Shown: positions 8,278 to 17,613, numbered from the stretch's first letter. The stretch: 64,000 nt of DNA from Chloroflexota bacterium (GCA_029265085.1 JAJUJY010000002.1:21324-85323); one strand, 5' to 3'. Notes: a model not told the origin generated them from the sequence alone. Made by a program: numbers and translations.

Positions 8278-9099
8278 ATGGCTCGATTATTCTATGGCCA
8301 CATTCTAGTTGATGGGGTGCGGATTAACTATTATCGCACGGGTGGTGAAAAGCCGCCGATGATTCTGCTGCACGGCATGAGTGATAATGCGTTGTGTTGG
8401 AATCGGATTCCCATTTTATTGGAACCGGAATTTGACCTGGTGATGTTGGATGCGCGTGGTCATGGCTCTTCTGGGGATTCGCCGCAAGGATATGGGCTGG
8501 ATTTGCACGCAGGTGATGTCCAGGCAGTGATTGAGCACATGCAGTTAAAGCGGCCGATCATCATGGGTCATTCTATGGGCGCTGAAGTTGCCGCATTGGC
8601 GGCAGCCCGCATGCCAAAGGTAGTGCGCGGTGTGGTACTGATTGATCCTCCCTGGCGGCCTGTGGAAGAAAAACCTGCCCCGGAGCAGGCGGCTGAGCAT
8701 GCTGCTGCCTGGAAACAAGATCTTGCTTTAAAAAAAGAAAAATCACTGGACGAAGTGGTCGCAATGGGCAAAGCAAAGCACCCTTATTGGGAAGAAGACG
8801 AATTTTTCCAATGGGCAAAATCCAAGCAGCAAGTCCGCCTGGAAGCGCTGGATTGGCTTGCCGCACCGCGCACACCCTGGTGGGAAATTGTCCGTAAAAT
8901 TGACTGCCCTGGCTTACTGGTTGCGGGTGATCCTGCCCTGGGAGGAATTGTCACCCCGGAAGTGTCCAAACAGGTAACGCATGCCTGGCGGAAATGCAAA
9001 GAGGTGCGTATTGCAAATGTCGGTCACAGCATTCATCGAGAAGATCTGCTCAGTTTTATGGATGCATTGAACCTGTTCTTGCGCAAATTGGGAAAATGA
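8278..9099 (+). CDS. Alpha/beta-fold hydrolase
   Basis: A 273-residue soluble alpha/beta hydrolase. The oxyanion-hole HG (ILLHGMSDN) lies near residue 32, the nucleophile elbow GHSMGAE puts the serine at 99, the acid is probably Asp218 in VAGDPALGG, and the catalytic His is near 250 in NVGHSIHRED. The DARGHGSSG stretch is typical of esterase/haloperoxidase/epoxide-hydrolase-like members, but the serine nucleophile argues for an esterase, lactonase or C-C hydrolase. The start has a good site, AAAGGA, 6 bases upstream. It appears to be transcribed alone from its own promoter. Substrate not predictable. Confidence 0.85.
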   Translation: MARLFYGHILVDGVRINYYRTGGEKPPMILLHGMSDNALCWNRIPILLEPEFDLVMLDARGHGSSGDSPQGYGLDLHAGDVQAVIEHMQLKRPIIMGHSMGAEVAALAAARMPKVVRGVVLIDPPWRPVEEKPAPEQAAEHAAAWKQDLALKKEKSLDEVVAMGKAKHPYWEEDEFFQWAKSKQQVRLEALDWLAAPRTPWWEIVRKIDCPGLLVAGDPALGGIVTPEVSKQVTHAWRKCKEVRIANVGHSIHREDLLSFMDALNLFLRKLGK

Positions 9100-9241
9100 G
9101 CCTACAAAATTGCAATTGAGTATTAAAAGGGACACAGCAAGGTTTTTTTTCTTATAATTAAATTAACTGGTTGTACCTGGACAATTTGCCCAACTGGTTA
9201 AGGCTTCAGAAAGATTAAACGTACGATATTTGGGAGTAGGT

Positions 9242-12200
9242 TTGACCGTTTGGCAGTTCCCTGATGCCTTTTTTCTCTTAATTGTTGCCGCAGCGATTGC
9301 TCTGCCTTTGGCGTGGGTGGCATGGAGTCGTCGTTCCGCGCCTGGTGCCAGGCCAATTGCCGCATTAATGTTGGCAATTGGTATTTGGTGTTCTGTTTAT
9401 GCTTTGCAGCATCTGATCAACGATCTGCAGTTTCAATATGCAGCTACCCGTCTTACCTACCTGGGAATTGCAGTGGTGCCAACGGCGTGGCTGGTTTTTG
9501 TTCTTGAATATACCAGTGGAAAATTTTGGCACTTTCGGCCCGGTTTTCTATGGCTGCTGATTGAACCGATCCTGGTCCAACTGGCTATCTGGACAAACAG
9601 CCTGCATTATTTGTTTTACACCCGGCTCGAATTTGTAAATTATGGTTCCTACCAATTATTAAAAGTAACCCACGGACCGTTATTTTGGATCCATGCGGTG
9701 TATTCTTATGTGCTTTTATTGATCGGTACAATCTGGTTGATTGTCAGCTTAATCCGCACTAACCGGTATTATCAGCGGCAGGGAGTGACTGTAATGATTG
9801 CCGCAATCATTCCCTGGATTGGTAACGTGGTGTACTTGATGGGTTTTCAGCCGCTCGGGAATATGGATTTAACCCCCGTTTTATTTACCGCGACGGGGCT
9901 GCTGCTGACGATTAGTTTGTTCCGCTTTCAGTTGTTTGAAGCTGCTCCGGTTGCTCGTGATCGTCTGGTAGAAGTTTTAAGTGATGGTTTGGTTGTGGTG
10001 GATGCTGAAAATCGAGTGGTGGATATCAACCCGGCAGCCTGTGAAATTATTGGCTGTACTGCTCAATCGGTGATTGGTATGCACGGCCCTGACCTGATTG
10101 CCAAATGGCCTGACCTGGCAAAGCGGTATGCCGGCGTTCAAGAAATTCATGAGCCTTTTGTTGTGCAAAATGGTTCAGAACTTAAATATTATGATTTGCG
10201 GATTACCCCTCTGCGGCGCACGGACCAGACGGTGATTGGCCGAATGTTTTTGCTGCGCGATATTACTGGCATGGTGCAGGTTGAACAGGCAATGCGCAGC
10301 AGTGAAAAACGCTATCGAGCACTGGTAGAGACTTCTCCCGATGCGATCGTGTTATTTGATTTAGAAGGCCAATTGATTTTGGGAAACCAGCCGGCTGCCC
10401 GCCTGCATGATTTGGCGAATTTGGATACCTCAATTGGAAAGTCCGTTTTTGATTTTGTTGTGCCTGAAGAGCGCGAAGATGCAATTCGTATAATTGATGA
10501 GACCAAGCTAGCCAATTTGCAGGTAAATCTGGAATACACGGGTTTAACCAGAACCGGGCGGCGTTTTCCGGCGGAAATCAGCATTTCTACCCTTTATGAT
10601 GACCAGGGACATCCACAGAGTTTCATTGGTATTATCCGGGATATTTCTGTCCACAAACACGTAGAGGAAGAAATCCGGCGGGCAGCCGAAGCCGAAAGGG
10701 CGCAGCGTGAACTTTCAGATGCTTTACGCAGTGCGGTGGATGTGCTCAATTCATCTCTGGATTATGAAACTACCCTGGACCAGTTATTAGAGCAGGTGGC
10801 GCGCGTATTGCCGTATGATTCAGCCAATATCGCCTTAATTCGTGATGGATTTGCTTATGTATCTCGTACAAGAGGTTACGAGGTGTATGGAGCAGAGATT
10901 GCGGAAGCGACAAAGAAGATCTCTTTTGATATTGAGCATACGGAAAATTTCCACCATATGTACTACAACAAGACCCCCATGTTTGTTTCTGATACAGAAA
11001 CATTTCCTGGTTGGGTTAAAATGGATGTTACCCGGTATATCCGCTCCTGGATTGGTGCGCCAATTATTGTTCAGGGTGAAGTAGTTGCGTTCTTTTCTTT
11101 AGATAAGAAAGAACCCAATTGTTATAAACAGGAACAAACAGAAATTTTGGTTTCCTTTGCGAACCATGCTGCCCTGGCTTTGCACAATGCACGTTTATAC
11201 ACTGAGACACGTGATCTGTTGGAGCGAGAAAAACGGCTCAATGAAATTTTGCAGATCATTGGGCGCACCCTGGATTTAGATACGATCTTACATGATATTG
11301 TTCGCCTGGGCACGGATCTGGTGAAAGCGGATAGCGCAATTTTATCGCTGGTGGATGAAACGGGTGAGGCGACAGTCGCGCCAATTGCGTACCGGTTTCC
11401 GGAAGGTGTAATCGAGGAAAGGATTCCGCGCGGACAGGGGGTAGTGTGGGAACTCATCGAATCGAAAAAATCCTTATTGATAGCGCATTATTCGGAGCAT
11501 CCCAAAGCCCGGCCGAAATTGAAGAAAATGGGTTTGCATGCTTTATTGAGTGTTCCGGTGGTGTCTGGTGATGAAATTTTAGGCGGGTTGGCTTTCTTTA
11601 ACTTTGATCCGACCAAAAATTTTAGCGAACGAGATATGCAATTGGCAGAGGTGCTTGGCCGGCAAGCCGGGATCACCATTCAAAATGCGCGGTTGTTTGA
11701 GGATGTTCGCCGCCGCGCAGACGAGGCGGAAACGCTGCGCCAGGCAACTGCTTTGGTGACCTCTGCTCTGGATTTGGATTGGGTGCTAGATCAAATTATT
11801 ACCAACCTGGAACGGGTTGTGCCTTTTGACAGCTGCGCAATCTTTTTGCGGGAAATTGATTTTTTGCGGATCGTGGCCGCGCGGGGATTTCCGGGGCCGA
11901 AAAATATTGTTGGGGAGACATTCCCATTAAATAATGAATTAACACTGGAAAGTATATCGACCAACCGCGTGCTTATTTTGGAAGATGCGCAAAAAGACCC
12001 CCGCTTTGAGGCCTGGGGTGACGCCAAGCATATTCATGGCTGGATGGGGGTGCCCCTGTTTGCCCGCGGAAGTGCAATTGGATACCTGACGATTGACAGC
12101 CACAAAGTTGGCGCGTACCGAGAATCGGATGCGCTGATGGCGCAGGCGTTTGCCAACGAAGCGGCGATCGCTATTGAAAATGCCCGTTTGTTTGCGAAAG

Positions 12201-12745
12201 TACAGCATATGGCGGTAACAGACCCGTTAACCGGGTTGTATAACCGGCGCTATTTCTTTGAATTGGGGCATAAAGAGTTTTCGCGCATACGCCGCTATGG
12301 CGGCCGGCTTTCTGTCATTATGCTGGATGTAGATGGCTTAAAGCAGGCGAATGATTTGTACGGCCATTTGGTGGGAGACCAACTGATTGAATCGATAGGG
12401 TTTGCCATAAAAAAACAGATGCGCGGTCCTGATATCACGGCACGTTATGCGGGGGATGAATTTGTTGCCTTGCTGCCCGAAACAACGCTGCAAGGGGCTT
12501 TGCAGGTTGCACAGCGGCTGCAGACCCATGTCGCGAACAACCGGATTTTGGCTGGAGATGTGGAACTATCCATAACCATCAGCCTGGGGATTGCAGAAAT
12601 TGATCGAAATTGTCTTTCGTTAGAAATGCTGGTTAACCGGGCTGACCAGGCTTTGTATGCTTCCAAGCAGGCTGGAAAAAATTGCATCAGTTTGTGGTCT
12701 TCTGAGGGATTTGAAACTTTTAGGTTGGATTCTGCTGCATTATAA
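9242..12745 (+). CDS. Diguanylate cyclase with 7TM, PAS, GAF sensors
   Basis: A 1167-residue signalling protein predicted to make cyclic di-GMP. The order is: seven-helix membrane sensor like the histidine-kinase N-terminal 7TM domain (residues about 1-225), PAS (about 240-355), PAS with PAC (360-480), three GAF domains (510-660, 675-820, 845-985) and a C-terminal GGDEF domain (995-1155). The active-site motif is AGDEF rather than GGDEF, near residue 1070; AGDEF variants can be active. An RxxD inhibitory site (RGPD) lies five residues before it, implying product feedback. TTG 9242 was chosen because GGAG lies 5 bases upstream; an in-frame TTG at 9230 is the alternative. A TATAAT at 9153-9158 may be its -10 element. 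Confidence 0.87.
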   Translation: MTVWQFPDAFFLLIVAAAIALPLAWVAWSRRSAPGARPIAALMLAIGIWCSVYALQHLINDLQFQYAATRLTYLGIAVVPTAWLVFVLEYTSGKFWHFRPGFLWLLIEPILVQLAIWTNSLHYLFYTRLEFVNYGSYQLLKVTHGPLFWIHAVYSYVLLLIGTIWLIVSLIRTNRYYQRQGVTVMIAAIIPWIGNVVYLMGFQPLGNMDLTPVLFTATGLLLTISLFRFQLFEAAPVARDRLVEVLSDGLVVVDAENRVVDINPAACEIIGCTAQSVIGMHGPDLIAKWPDLAKRYAGVQEIHEPFVVQNGSELKYYDLRITPLRRTDQTVIGRMFLLRDITGMVQVEQAMRSSEKRYRALVETSPDAIVLFDLEGQLILGNQPAARLHDLANLDTSIGKSVFDFVVPEEREDAIRIIDETKLANLQVNLEYTGLTRTGRRFPAEISISTLYDDQGHPQSFIGIIRDISVHKHVEEEIRRAAEAERAQRELSDALRSAVDVLNSSLDYETTLDQLLEQVARVLPYDSANIALIRDGFAYVSRTRGYEVYGAEIAEATKKISFDIEHTENFHHMYYNKTPMFVSDTETFPGWVKMDVTRYIRSWIGAPIIVQGEVVAFFSLDKKEPNCYKQEQTEILVSFANHAALALHNARLYTETRDLLEREKRLNEILQIIGRTLDLDTILHDIVRLGTDLVKADSAILSLVDETGEATVAPIAYRFPEGVIEERIPRGQGVVWELIESKKSLLIAHYSEHPKARPKLKKMGLHALLSVPVVSGDEILGGLAFFNFDPTKNFSERDMQLAEVLGRQAGITIQNARLFEDVRRRADEAETLRQATALVTSALDLDWVLDQIITNLERVVPFDSCAIFLREIDFLRIVAARGFPGPKNIVGETFPLNNELTLESISTNRVLILEDAQKDPRFEAWGDAKHIHGWMGVPLFARGSAIGYLTIDSHKVGAYRESDALMAQAFANEAAIAIENARLFAKVQHMAVTDPLTGLYNRRYFFELGHKEFSRIRRYGGRLSVIMLDVDGLKQANDLYGHLVGDQLIESIGFAIKKQMRGPDITARYAGDEFVALLPETTLQGALQVAQRLQTHVANNRILAGDVELSITISLGIAEIDRNCLSLEMLVNRADQALYASKQAGKNCISLWSSEGFETFRLDSAAL

Positions 12746-12798
12746 GCGAACAGGCGTGATAAGATTAATGCAGTCAAAAGTTTTTTTCCAGGAGGGCA

Positions 12799-13614
12799 AT
12801 GATGCGCAATCGGGGTGCATTGGCTGTTGGTGCTGTGCTCATTTTATTGGGGGTTCTCGTTCTGCTAAATCAGTTTATTCCAAACGCATGGCCGTTAATT
12901 ATTCTGGCTGTGGGATTGGTCTTGATGGCGATCTCAGTCGTGGGGCGAATTCCAGGGTTGATGATTTCAGCGGTTGTTAATACGGCTTTAGGGATTTTAT
13001 TCCTGATTCAGGCCAATACCGGAAATTATGCCAGTTGGATGTTTGTCTGGCCAGTTGTACCAGGGTCAGTTGGTTTAGGTATCCTATTAACCGACTTAAT
13101 GAGCAGCCCGGGTAGTTGGAAAGCACGCCTGTTTGGGGCGGTGTTTGCATTGGAGGGCGCCATCTTCACGGCCGCGGGCTGGTGGCTGCACACACAAGGG
13201 CTGTTGACCTGGCCGATGATTATTCTCGGCCTGGGAATCATGTTTTTGTTATCTGCGCTGCTGCCTTCTGCTTATGGAATGGCTATGCCTGGCGCGATTC
13301 TCGCTGCCATTGGCGGAATTTTGTTGTACCAGAACACCACAGGTGATTGGGCGAGCTGGTCGTATGTCTGGGCTTTAATCCCGGGTTCAGTCGGTATCGG
13401 GTTGGTATTAATTTCATTGCTTGGCCGCAGGCGCGGACCCTGGGTGGTGGGAATTTACTTTATCTTCTGGGCACTGCTCTTTTTTGCTATCTTTGCCGCC
13501 TTCTTTGCGCCCGGATGGCCGCTGCTGAAATACTGGCCAGTGCTGTTGATTGTGTTTGGATTATTTGTGCTTGCCCGCGCGCTCTGGCGGCCAGGGAAAT
13601 CAACCAAAGAATAA
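12799..13614 (+). CDS. Polytopic membrane protein, DUF5668/LiaI-LiaF-like
   Basis: A 271-residue hydrophobic protein with about eight or nine predicted membrane segments. The N-terminus (RNRGALAVGAVLILLGVLVLL followed by PLIILAVGLVLM) is the short two-helix pattern of the LiaI/LiaF-like DUF5668 transmembrane region, and the same two-helix unit recurs: GNYASWMFVWPVVPGSVGLGI and GDWASWSYVWALIPGSVGIGL are internal repeats, so the protein seems to have arisen by duplication. Known relatives sit near cell-envelope stress regulators. AGGAGGG immediately upstream supports the start. It follows the GGDEF gene by 53 bp and may be cotranscribed. Function unknown. Confidence 0.7.
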   Translation: MMRNRGALAVGAVLILLGVLVLLNQFIPNAWPLIILAVGLVLMAISVVGRIPGLMISAVVNTALGILFLIQANTGNYASWMFVWPVVPGSVGLGILLTDLMSSPGSWKARLFGAVFALEGAIFTAAGWWLHTQGLLTWPMIILGLGIMFLLSALLPSAYGMAMPGAILAAIGGILLYQNTTGDWASWSYVWALIPGSVGIGLVLISLLGRRRGPWVVGIYFIFWALLFFAIFAAFFAPGWPLLKYWPVLLIVFGLFVLARALWRPGKSTKE

Positions 13615-13640
13615 GTTGTATCGTCTGATGAAATATGAGA

Positions 13641-13666
13641 AACAGGGCGGTTGAGACCGCCCTGTT
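13641..13666. terminator. Bidirectional hairpin between convergent genes
   Basis: AACAGGGCGGT at 13641-13651 pairs perfectly with ACCGCCCTGTT at 13656-13666 around TGAG. It lies between the convergent genes ending at 13614 and 13697. Neither flank has a long T-run, so efficiency is uncertain. Confidence 0.55.
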
Positions 13667-13696
13667 CGGTATGGGGAAATACCATTAAATCCGGAT

Positions 13697-14536
13697 TTAG
13701 CGAACTAAAAACGATTGTACCGAGTCGTGAACAGCTTGTCGGGCTACATCATCAAACGCTGTTCCGACCACCAGGATATTAACACCTGTGCCGATGAAGG
13801 CTTTGAAGTTTTTGCTGTTAATTCCACCTTCTGCCAGGGTGGGCACACTGACGGCTTTTAACATTGCTTCCAGTCGCGCACGCACGGGTGGGGCAATTTC
13901 ACCGGCTGCAACACCTTCGTAACTCATTCCGGTCATTAAGCCGATCAAATCAACGCCGATATCTTGCATATGTTTGGCGGTTTCTGCGACCTGCTGTGGG
14001 GTTTCTGCGGGAATACCAAATAAATGCCGGTCTGCAGGATGCGCCACGTATGCATCCACGAGCATGCCGTATTTGTGGCAAAGATCAACAACATCTTTTA
14101 AATCTTCGAAAGTAGATTTGTGGGTGTGAATACCATCTGCGCCAGCGCGGGCAAGTGCATAGGCCTGTTCATCGGTGAAGGGGGTTGGCATGGTTTCGGT
14201 AAAGGATCCGGGGACACCGGCTGTGATAAAGATTTCCGGTCCAACCACTGCGCGGACTCCAGTAATTACTTTGACCATTTCTTCCATGAGAATTTCATGG
14301 CGGATCTCTTCTGCAGCATGCATACTGGTTACACCTTTGTGTCCGCGTGCTAATGCCACTGCAGGATGATTGGGTTCCAATAATTTTGCACCCGCCTGTA
14401 CTGCTGCCAGGGCAATGCGCGCATCATCACCGGTAATGCCTGTTGCCAGTAAAGTAGTTCCGCCATGCGCTGCGATGGCTTCTTTGACTTTGCTCAATCC
14501 AAATTCTCGTTTTCGTTGCATATCGCCAATAATCAT
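13697..14536 (-). CDS. Phosphate-binding TIM-barrel protein of EIIC-like locus
   Basis: A 279-residue (beta/alpha)8-barrel protein. The C-terminal half shows the phosphate-binding pattern of the ribulose-phosphate-binding / NanE-type superfamily: VPTLAEGGINSKNFKAFI (strand 7 loop) followed by GVNILVVGTAFDD (strand 8 loop). Other possible active-site residues are in LEPNHPAVALARGHKG, ITAGVPGSF, GADGIHTHKSTFEDL and VDAYVAHPADRHLFG. It is probably an aldolase, epimerase or isomerase on a sugar phosphate; the exact reaction cannot be read. AGGAGG 6 bases upstream supports the start. It lies 21 bp downstream of the EIIC-like gene on the same strand, so it likely acts on the transported compound. 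Confidence 0.6.
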   Translation of the reverse strand: MIIGDMQRKREFGLSKVKEAIAAHGGTTLLATGITGDDARIALAAVQAGAKLLEPNHPAVALARGHKGVTSMHAAEEIRHEILMEEMVKVITGVRAVVGPEIFITAGVPGSFTETMPTPFTDEQAYALARAGADGIHTHKSTFEDLKDVVDLCHKYGMLVDAYVAHPADRHLFGIPAETPQQVAETAKHMQDIGVDLIGLMTGMSYEGVAAGEIAPPVRARLEAMLKAVSVPTLAEGGINSKNFKAFIGTGVNILVVGTAFDDVARQAVHDSVQSFLVR

Positions 14537-14557
14537 TTTTGCCTCCTGAGAAATTGA

Positions 14558-16120
14558 TTAGGCTTCTTCTGCCGTGTTATTTTTCTTGGCTGTTTTATTG
14601 AAGATGATGGTTAATATGCAGGATAGACCCATTGCCACTAACATGGAAACCAAGAAACCAATCGGATTGTTTGATAATGTGGGCGCCACGATGGAAGGAA
14701 CATAGGCCGTTCCGCGTGCATCGAAGAAACCGCAAAATGCACCGGAAACCATTGCTGCAAATAAGGCTGTGCCAAATATCCGTTTATCCGCAAACATGAA
14801 AGGATAGGCAGCTTCTACAAATGTGCCAAAGCCAACATTCACCAGGAAGCCCGGAGCCGCTACGGATGCTTCGCTTTTCGCGCGTGGGGCAATGATGTTT
14901 GCCAGGGTGATGCCGGCTGAAACCATAACCAACCCGGTCATATCAATGGCACCCAAAAAGCTGTTGCCGGTGGTTTCCATTTCTAGTAACACGATAGGAA
15001 GAATGGCAGCATGGTACACACCACCGATGATGGCAGGCCAGATCAATAAACCCGCCACAGCGCCTGCCAAAATTGGACTGAAAGCCAGGGCTGCTTCAAT
15101 TAGGCTGCGCACGCCGTTGCCCAGCCACAGCGTAATTGGAGCCAAAATAAAGTAAATGATCAACCCGGAAGTTAAGCCGCTTATCGCTCCTGCGACCAGG
15201 CTTGCAGTTGTGGTGGGGAAGCGCATACGGAATGACCAATTGAGCAAGTAGTTTGCCAGAATACCTGCCAGAATACCGCCTAAGATGCCTCCCAAAATAC
15301 CGCCATTAACAGAAAGCACACCTGCAACAACGCCTGCAACAATCCCTACTTCTTCCAAACCAGATACTTGTTTGGCGGCTACGACCGCAACGATCACTGG
15401 TAGTGCAGCAATAAGTGTGTCAAACAAGGGGCCAACAGTGGCTGTCAGCGCGGGAATTTTTCCGATGGCTAGGATGAGTGCCATAGCGATAAAGCCGGGC
15501 AAGGATCCCATCATAATGCTGCGGAAATTGATCCGCTGCCAGACGGATCCCGATTCAACGGCGCTAGCTTTCCCAATGACGGGTGTATATTTGGTTTTCC
15601 ATTCGCTAGCAAACGCTGAAATATAGCCAACTGCGCGGGTGCGATTGGTGGAGCCAGTTGTACCCGAGGCGGCAATGACATTGGCTCCCAAAGAGCGCGC
15701 ATCGGCCATTGAGGTTCCGCCTGTGCCAGCAACAGGGATTTTCTTTTCTGCGGCTGCAGCAATAACCTCTTTGTTGATTCCTTTTGGATCGGCACTCACC
15801 ATAACCAGCGCATCTACTTCACCTTTGCGGATTGCTGCTGCTATTTTGGCAGATTCGGCCGCTGCCGCTGCATTCGCTGTTTCCAGGGAACCTGCTTCTC
15901 CTGCTGCTAGACCATCGGGTGTTTGGGTCCAAAGTGCTGCCGTAGTTTTGTCTGTGATATGATCCATCGATGTGGAGGCAGCCACAAATGCAACAAGACT
16001 GACTTCAAAGCCAGCTGCTTTGGATTGTCGAACGATTTCGTCCAATAGGCTTTGGGGATCTTTCCCGCCAAGCACAAACAAATGTCCCCCGCTGCTGCCA
16101 ATAACCGCAATCTTTTTCAT
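14558..16120 (-). CDS. PTS EIIC-like membrane protein with novel N-terminal domain
   Basis: A 520-residue protein in two parts. Residues 1-195 are a soluble alpha/beta domain starting KKIAVIGSSGGHLFVLGGKDP, with a glycine-rich nucleotide- or sugar-phosphate-binding look (SSGGH, GTGGTSMADARSLGANVIAASGTTGSTN); this is not a recognisable EIIB domain, and no EIIB phospho-cysteine motif is evident. Residues 200-510 are strongly hydrophobic with about ten helices and the glucose/fructose-superfamily EIIC signature region GGVYHAAILPIVLLEMETTG near residue 365, the usual glutamate and histidine of the sugar site. Family knowledge says EIIC moves sugar with phosphorylation by EIIB; here no PTS enzymes are nearby. 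GAGGAG upstream supports the start. Divergent from the regulator at 16305. Confidence 0.65.
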   Translation of the reverse strand: MKKIAVIGSSGGHLFVLGGKDPQSLLDEIVRQSKAAGFEVSLVAFVAASTSMDHITDKTTAALWTQTPDGLAAGEAGSLETANAAAAAESAKIAAAIRKGEVDALVMVSADPKGINKEVIAAAAEKKIPVAGTGGTSMADARSLGANVIAASGTTGSTNRTRAVGYISAFASEWKTKYTPVIGKASAVESGSVWQRINFRSIMMGSLPGFIAMALILAIGKIPALTATVGPLFDTLIAALPVIVAVVAAKQVSGLEEVGIVAGVVAGVLSVNGGILGGILGGILAGILANYLLNWSFRMRFPTTTASLVAGAISGLTSGLIIYFILAPITLWLGNGVRSLIEAALAFSPILAGAVAGLLIWPAIIGGVYHAAILPIVLLEMETTGNSFLGAIDMTGLVMVSAGITLANIIAPRAKSEASVAAPGFLVNVGFGTFVEAAYPFMFADKRIFGTALFAAMVSGAFCGFFDARGTAYVPSIVAPTLSNNPIGFLVSMLVAMGLSCILTIIFNKTAKKNNTAEEA

Positions 16121-16210
16121 CTTTTTTCTCCTCGGGTTGGGTGGGTTGGTTGGATTAGTGAGAATGGACCATTTTGTCAGGCAATAAAGGCTAATTTTGA
16201 ATGATTGAAT

Positions 16211-16239
16211 TTGCGCATCCGTTCCATTTTCACTATAAT
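16211..16239 (+). promoter_or_regulatory. Promoter of MmyB-like regulator
   Basis: TTGCGC at 16211-16216 and a consensus TATAAT at 16234-16239 are 17 bp apart in the divergent intergenic region between the EIIC-like gene and the regulator. Confidence 0.65.
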
Positions 16240-16304
16240 TTGACTATAGCTTCTAGAAAGGTAATTCGTCAATCTTGAATTTTGGTGACGAAAAAAGTCG
16301 AAAT

Positions 16305-17387
16305 ATGACTATTGGGAATTCCAAAAATGGAATTGTTGATTTCCATGATGCCGACCAGGAAAGTGGGGGCATCTTTTCGCTTTGGCTGAGGCGGTCTGGT
16401 GTGGAACGCAGGACGATCTTGGAAGAACTTCCATTGCTAGGGGAAGATATTGGTGAAATTGGTGATAAGTCATTTAAGCAATGGACCAGCGATGGAGAGT
16501 CTGCTCGACGGGTTAGTGGTGTAACACCAGAGGTGCGAGGAAATCGGGTTGTAGCCCTGGTTCGCTGGTTTTTACGCGAACACACGCACCGGTCCAGACC
16601 AGTAATGACTACGTCGGAATTGCGCGAGATGGTTAAGCTATATCGTGATGTTCCAGTGAAAAATCGCTTGCAATTACGCAGATTATTGCATGATTTGGAA
16701 ATTCAGTCGGGTGAACGGCAGGCGAATTTCTCATTTGCTACCGATTGGAAAAGTCGTTTTGCTGATTGGCCGGTGTTTTGTTTTGTGCTTGATCCATATT
16801 GGTGTGTACGTGCTTCTACCTGCTATGAAATGGCGTTGGTTGGTTATGCCGAAGAAGATATGCGGCATTGGTCCTGGTGGAATCGTTTAACAGCCAGCCG
16901 AAAGGGTAAGCCGAAATATCAGGCGGACAGCCAGCGTTATTCACTGCGCGGGCCGTATGCAGAAGCCTATTATTGCCAGCAGCTAGAGCGGTTCAAGGCT
17001 GCAACAGAGCATTTTCGGCAAACCAATGATAAGCGATATGAAGCTTTGATTGAACTGCTCCACCAAACTCCGCGTTTTAATGAGATGTGGGGAAATACAG
17101 TTTGTCCACCGGATCGTGAATTTAACCAATCCTCCGGAATTCCCGTGCCGTTTTACCGCAATGATGGAACGCTATTGTGGATGTTAGAAGTAAGTACAAT
17201 TATTCCCAATACACCGGGATACCAGTTGATTGTTTGGGTACCGCTCAACGAAGACGCAGCTGAGTATCAGGCAGAAATCCGCCGCTGGGCGGATGAACCC
17301 GGACGATATAGCCGAAAATCTTTCTTTATTGAGGATTTTAACCAGTATTTTAGCCCTGCAGAGCGTTTTGCACTGGGGGTAGAATAA
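16305..17387 (+). CDS. MmyB-like transcriptional regulator
   Basis: A regulator of about 360 residues. The N-terminal 100 residues are charged and helical (IFSLWLRRSGVERRTILEEL and KSFKQWTSDGE) and probably contain a divergent helix-turn-helix of the XRE type; the motif is too weak to place exactly. The C-terminal half matches the MmyB-like ligand-binding domain that resembles PAS: PVFCFVLDPYWCVRASTCYEMALVGYAEED has the usual start, and EALIELLHQTPRFNEMWGNT is the conserved L..L....F...W block. Members bind fatty acids or other small ligands and usually control an adjacent operon, here the divergent EIIC-like/TIM-barrel pair. ATG 16305 has no good ribosome-binding site; TTG 16275 with AAAGG 12 bases upstream is an alternative. 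Confidence 0.65.
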   Translation: MTIGNSKNGIVDFHDADQESGGIFSLWLRRSGVERRTILEELPLLGEDIGEIGDKSFKQWTSDGESARRVSGVTPEVRGNRVVALVRWFLREHTHRSRPVMTTSELREMVKLYRDVPVKNRLQLRRLLHDLEIQSGERQANFSFATDWKSRFADWPVFCFVLDPYWCVRASTCYEMALVGYAEEDMRHWSWWNRLTASRKGKPKYQADSQRYSLRGPYAEAYYCQQLERFKAATEHFRQTNDKRYEALIELLHQTPRFNEMWGNTVCPPDREFNQSSGIPVPFYRNDGTLLWMLEVSTIIPNTPGYQLIVWVPLNEDAAEYQAEIRRWADEPGRYSRKSFFIEDFNQYFSPAERFALGVE

Positions 17388-17420
17388 ATAAAAATTTTTG
17401 AACACGTATCCACCTATCTC

Positions 17421-17448
17421 TTGCCTTTTTCTGAAATTATGGTAAGCT
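17421..17448 (+). promoter_or_regulatory. Promoter of ABC-F leader transcript
   Basis: TTGCCT at 17421-17426 and TAAGCT at 17443-17448 are 16 bp apart. Transcription would start near 17455, giving a leader of about 160 bases before the ABC-F start codon at 17614. Confidence 0.5.
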
Positions 17449-17478
17449 AATACAGGTTTTTTTAGAAAAGGATATTGA

Positions 17479-17499
17479 ATGATCGACAGTAATCTGTAA
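17479..17499 (+). CDS. Leader peptide MIDSNL upstream of ABC-F gene
   Basis: A six-codon ORF, ATG to TAA, with AAGGA ending 6 bases before the ATG, a better ribosome-binding site than that of the ABC-F gene itself. It lies about 60 bases before an intrinsic terminator that precedes the ABC-F start codon. ABC-F resistance genes are commonly controlled by stalling of ribosomes on such short upstream ORFs, which alters leader folding and allows read-through. The peptide is read directly from sequence; its translation and regulatory role are inferred. Confidence 0.5.
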   Translation: MIDSNL

Positions 17500-17560
17500 T
17501 TTTTCCCGTTTTTCAGGTAGGATGACCCGGCCTCAATCGAGGTGGTTGATATTAATTTTC

Positions 17561-17594
17561 AAACCGAGGGCAACTGCCTTCGGTTTTTTATTTT
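17561..17594 (+). terminator. Intrinsic terminator (attenuator) before ABC-F start
   Basis: A 10-bp stem with one G-U pair (17561-17570 with 17577-17586, loop CAACTG) runs into TTTTTTATTTT at 17584-17594, only 20 bases before the ABC-F start codon. Its position upstream of the gene it would silence marks it as an attenuator. CCTC at 17531-17534 can pair either with GAGG at 17539-17542 or with GAGG inside the terminator's left arm at 17566-17569, offering a possible antiterminator switch. Confidence 0.75.
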
Positions 17595-17613
17595 AATCTA
17601 CAGGTTGCTGCTT

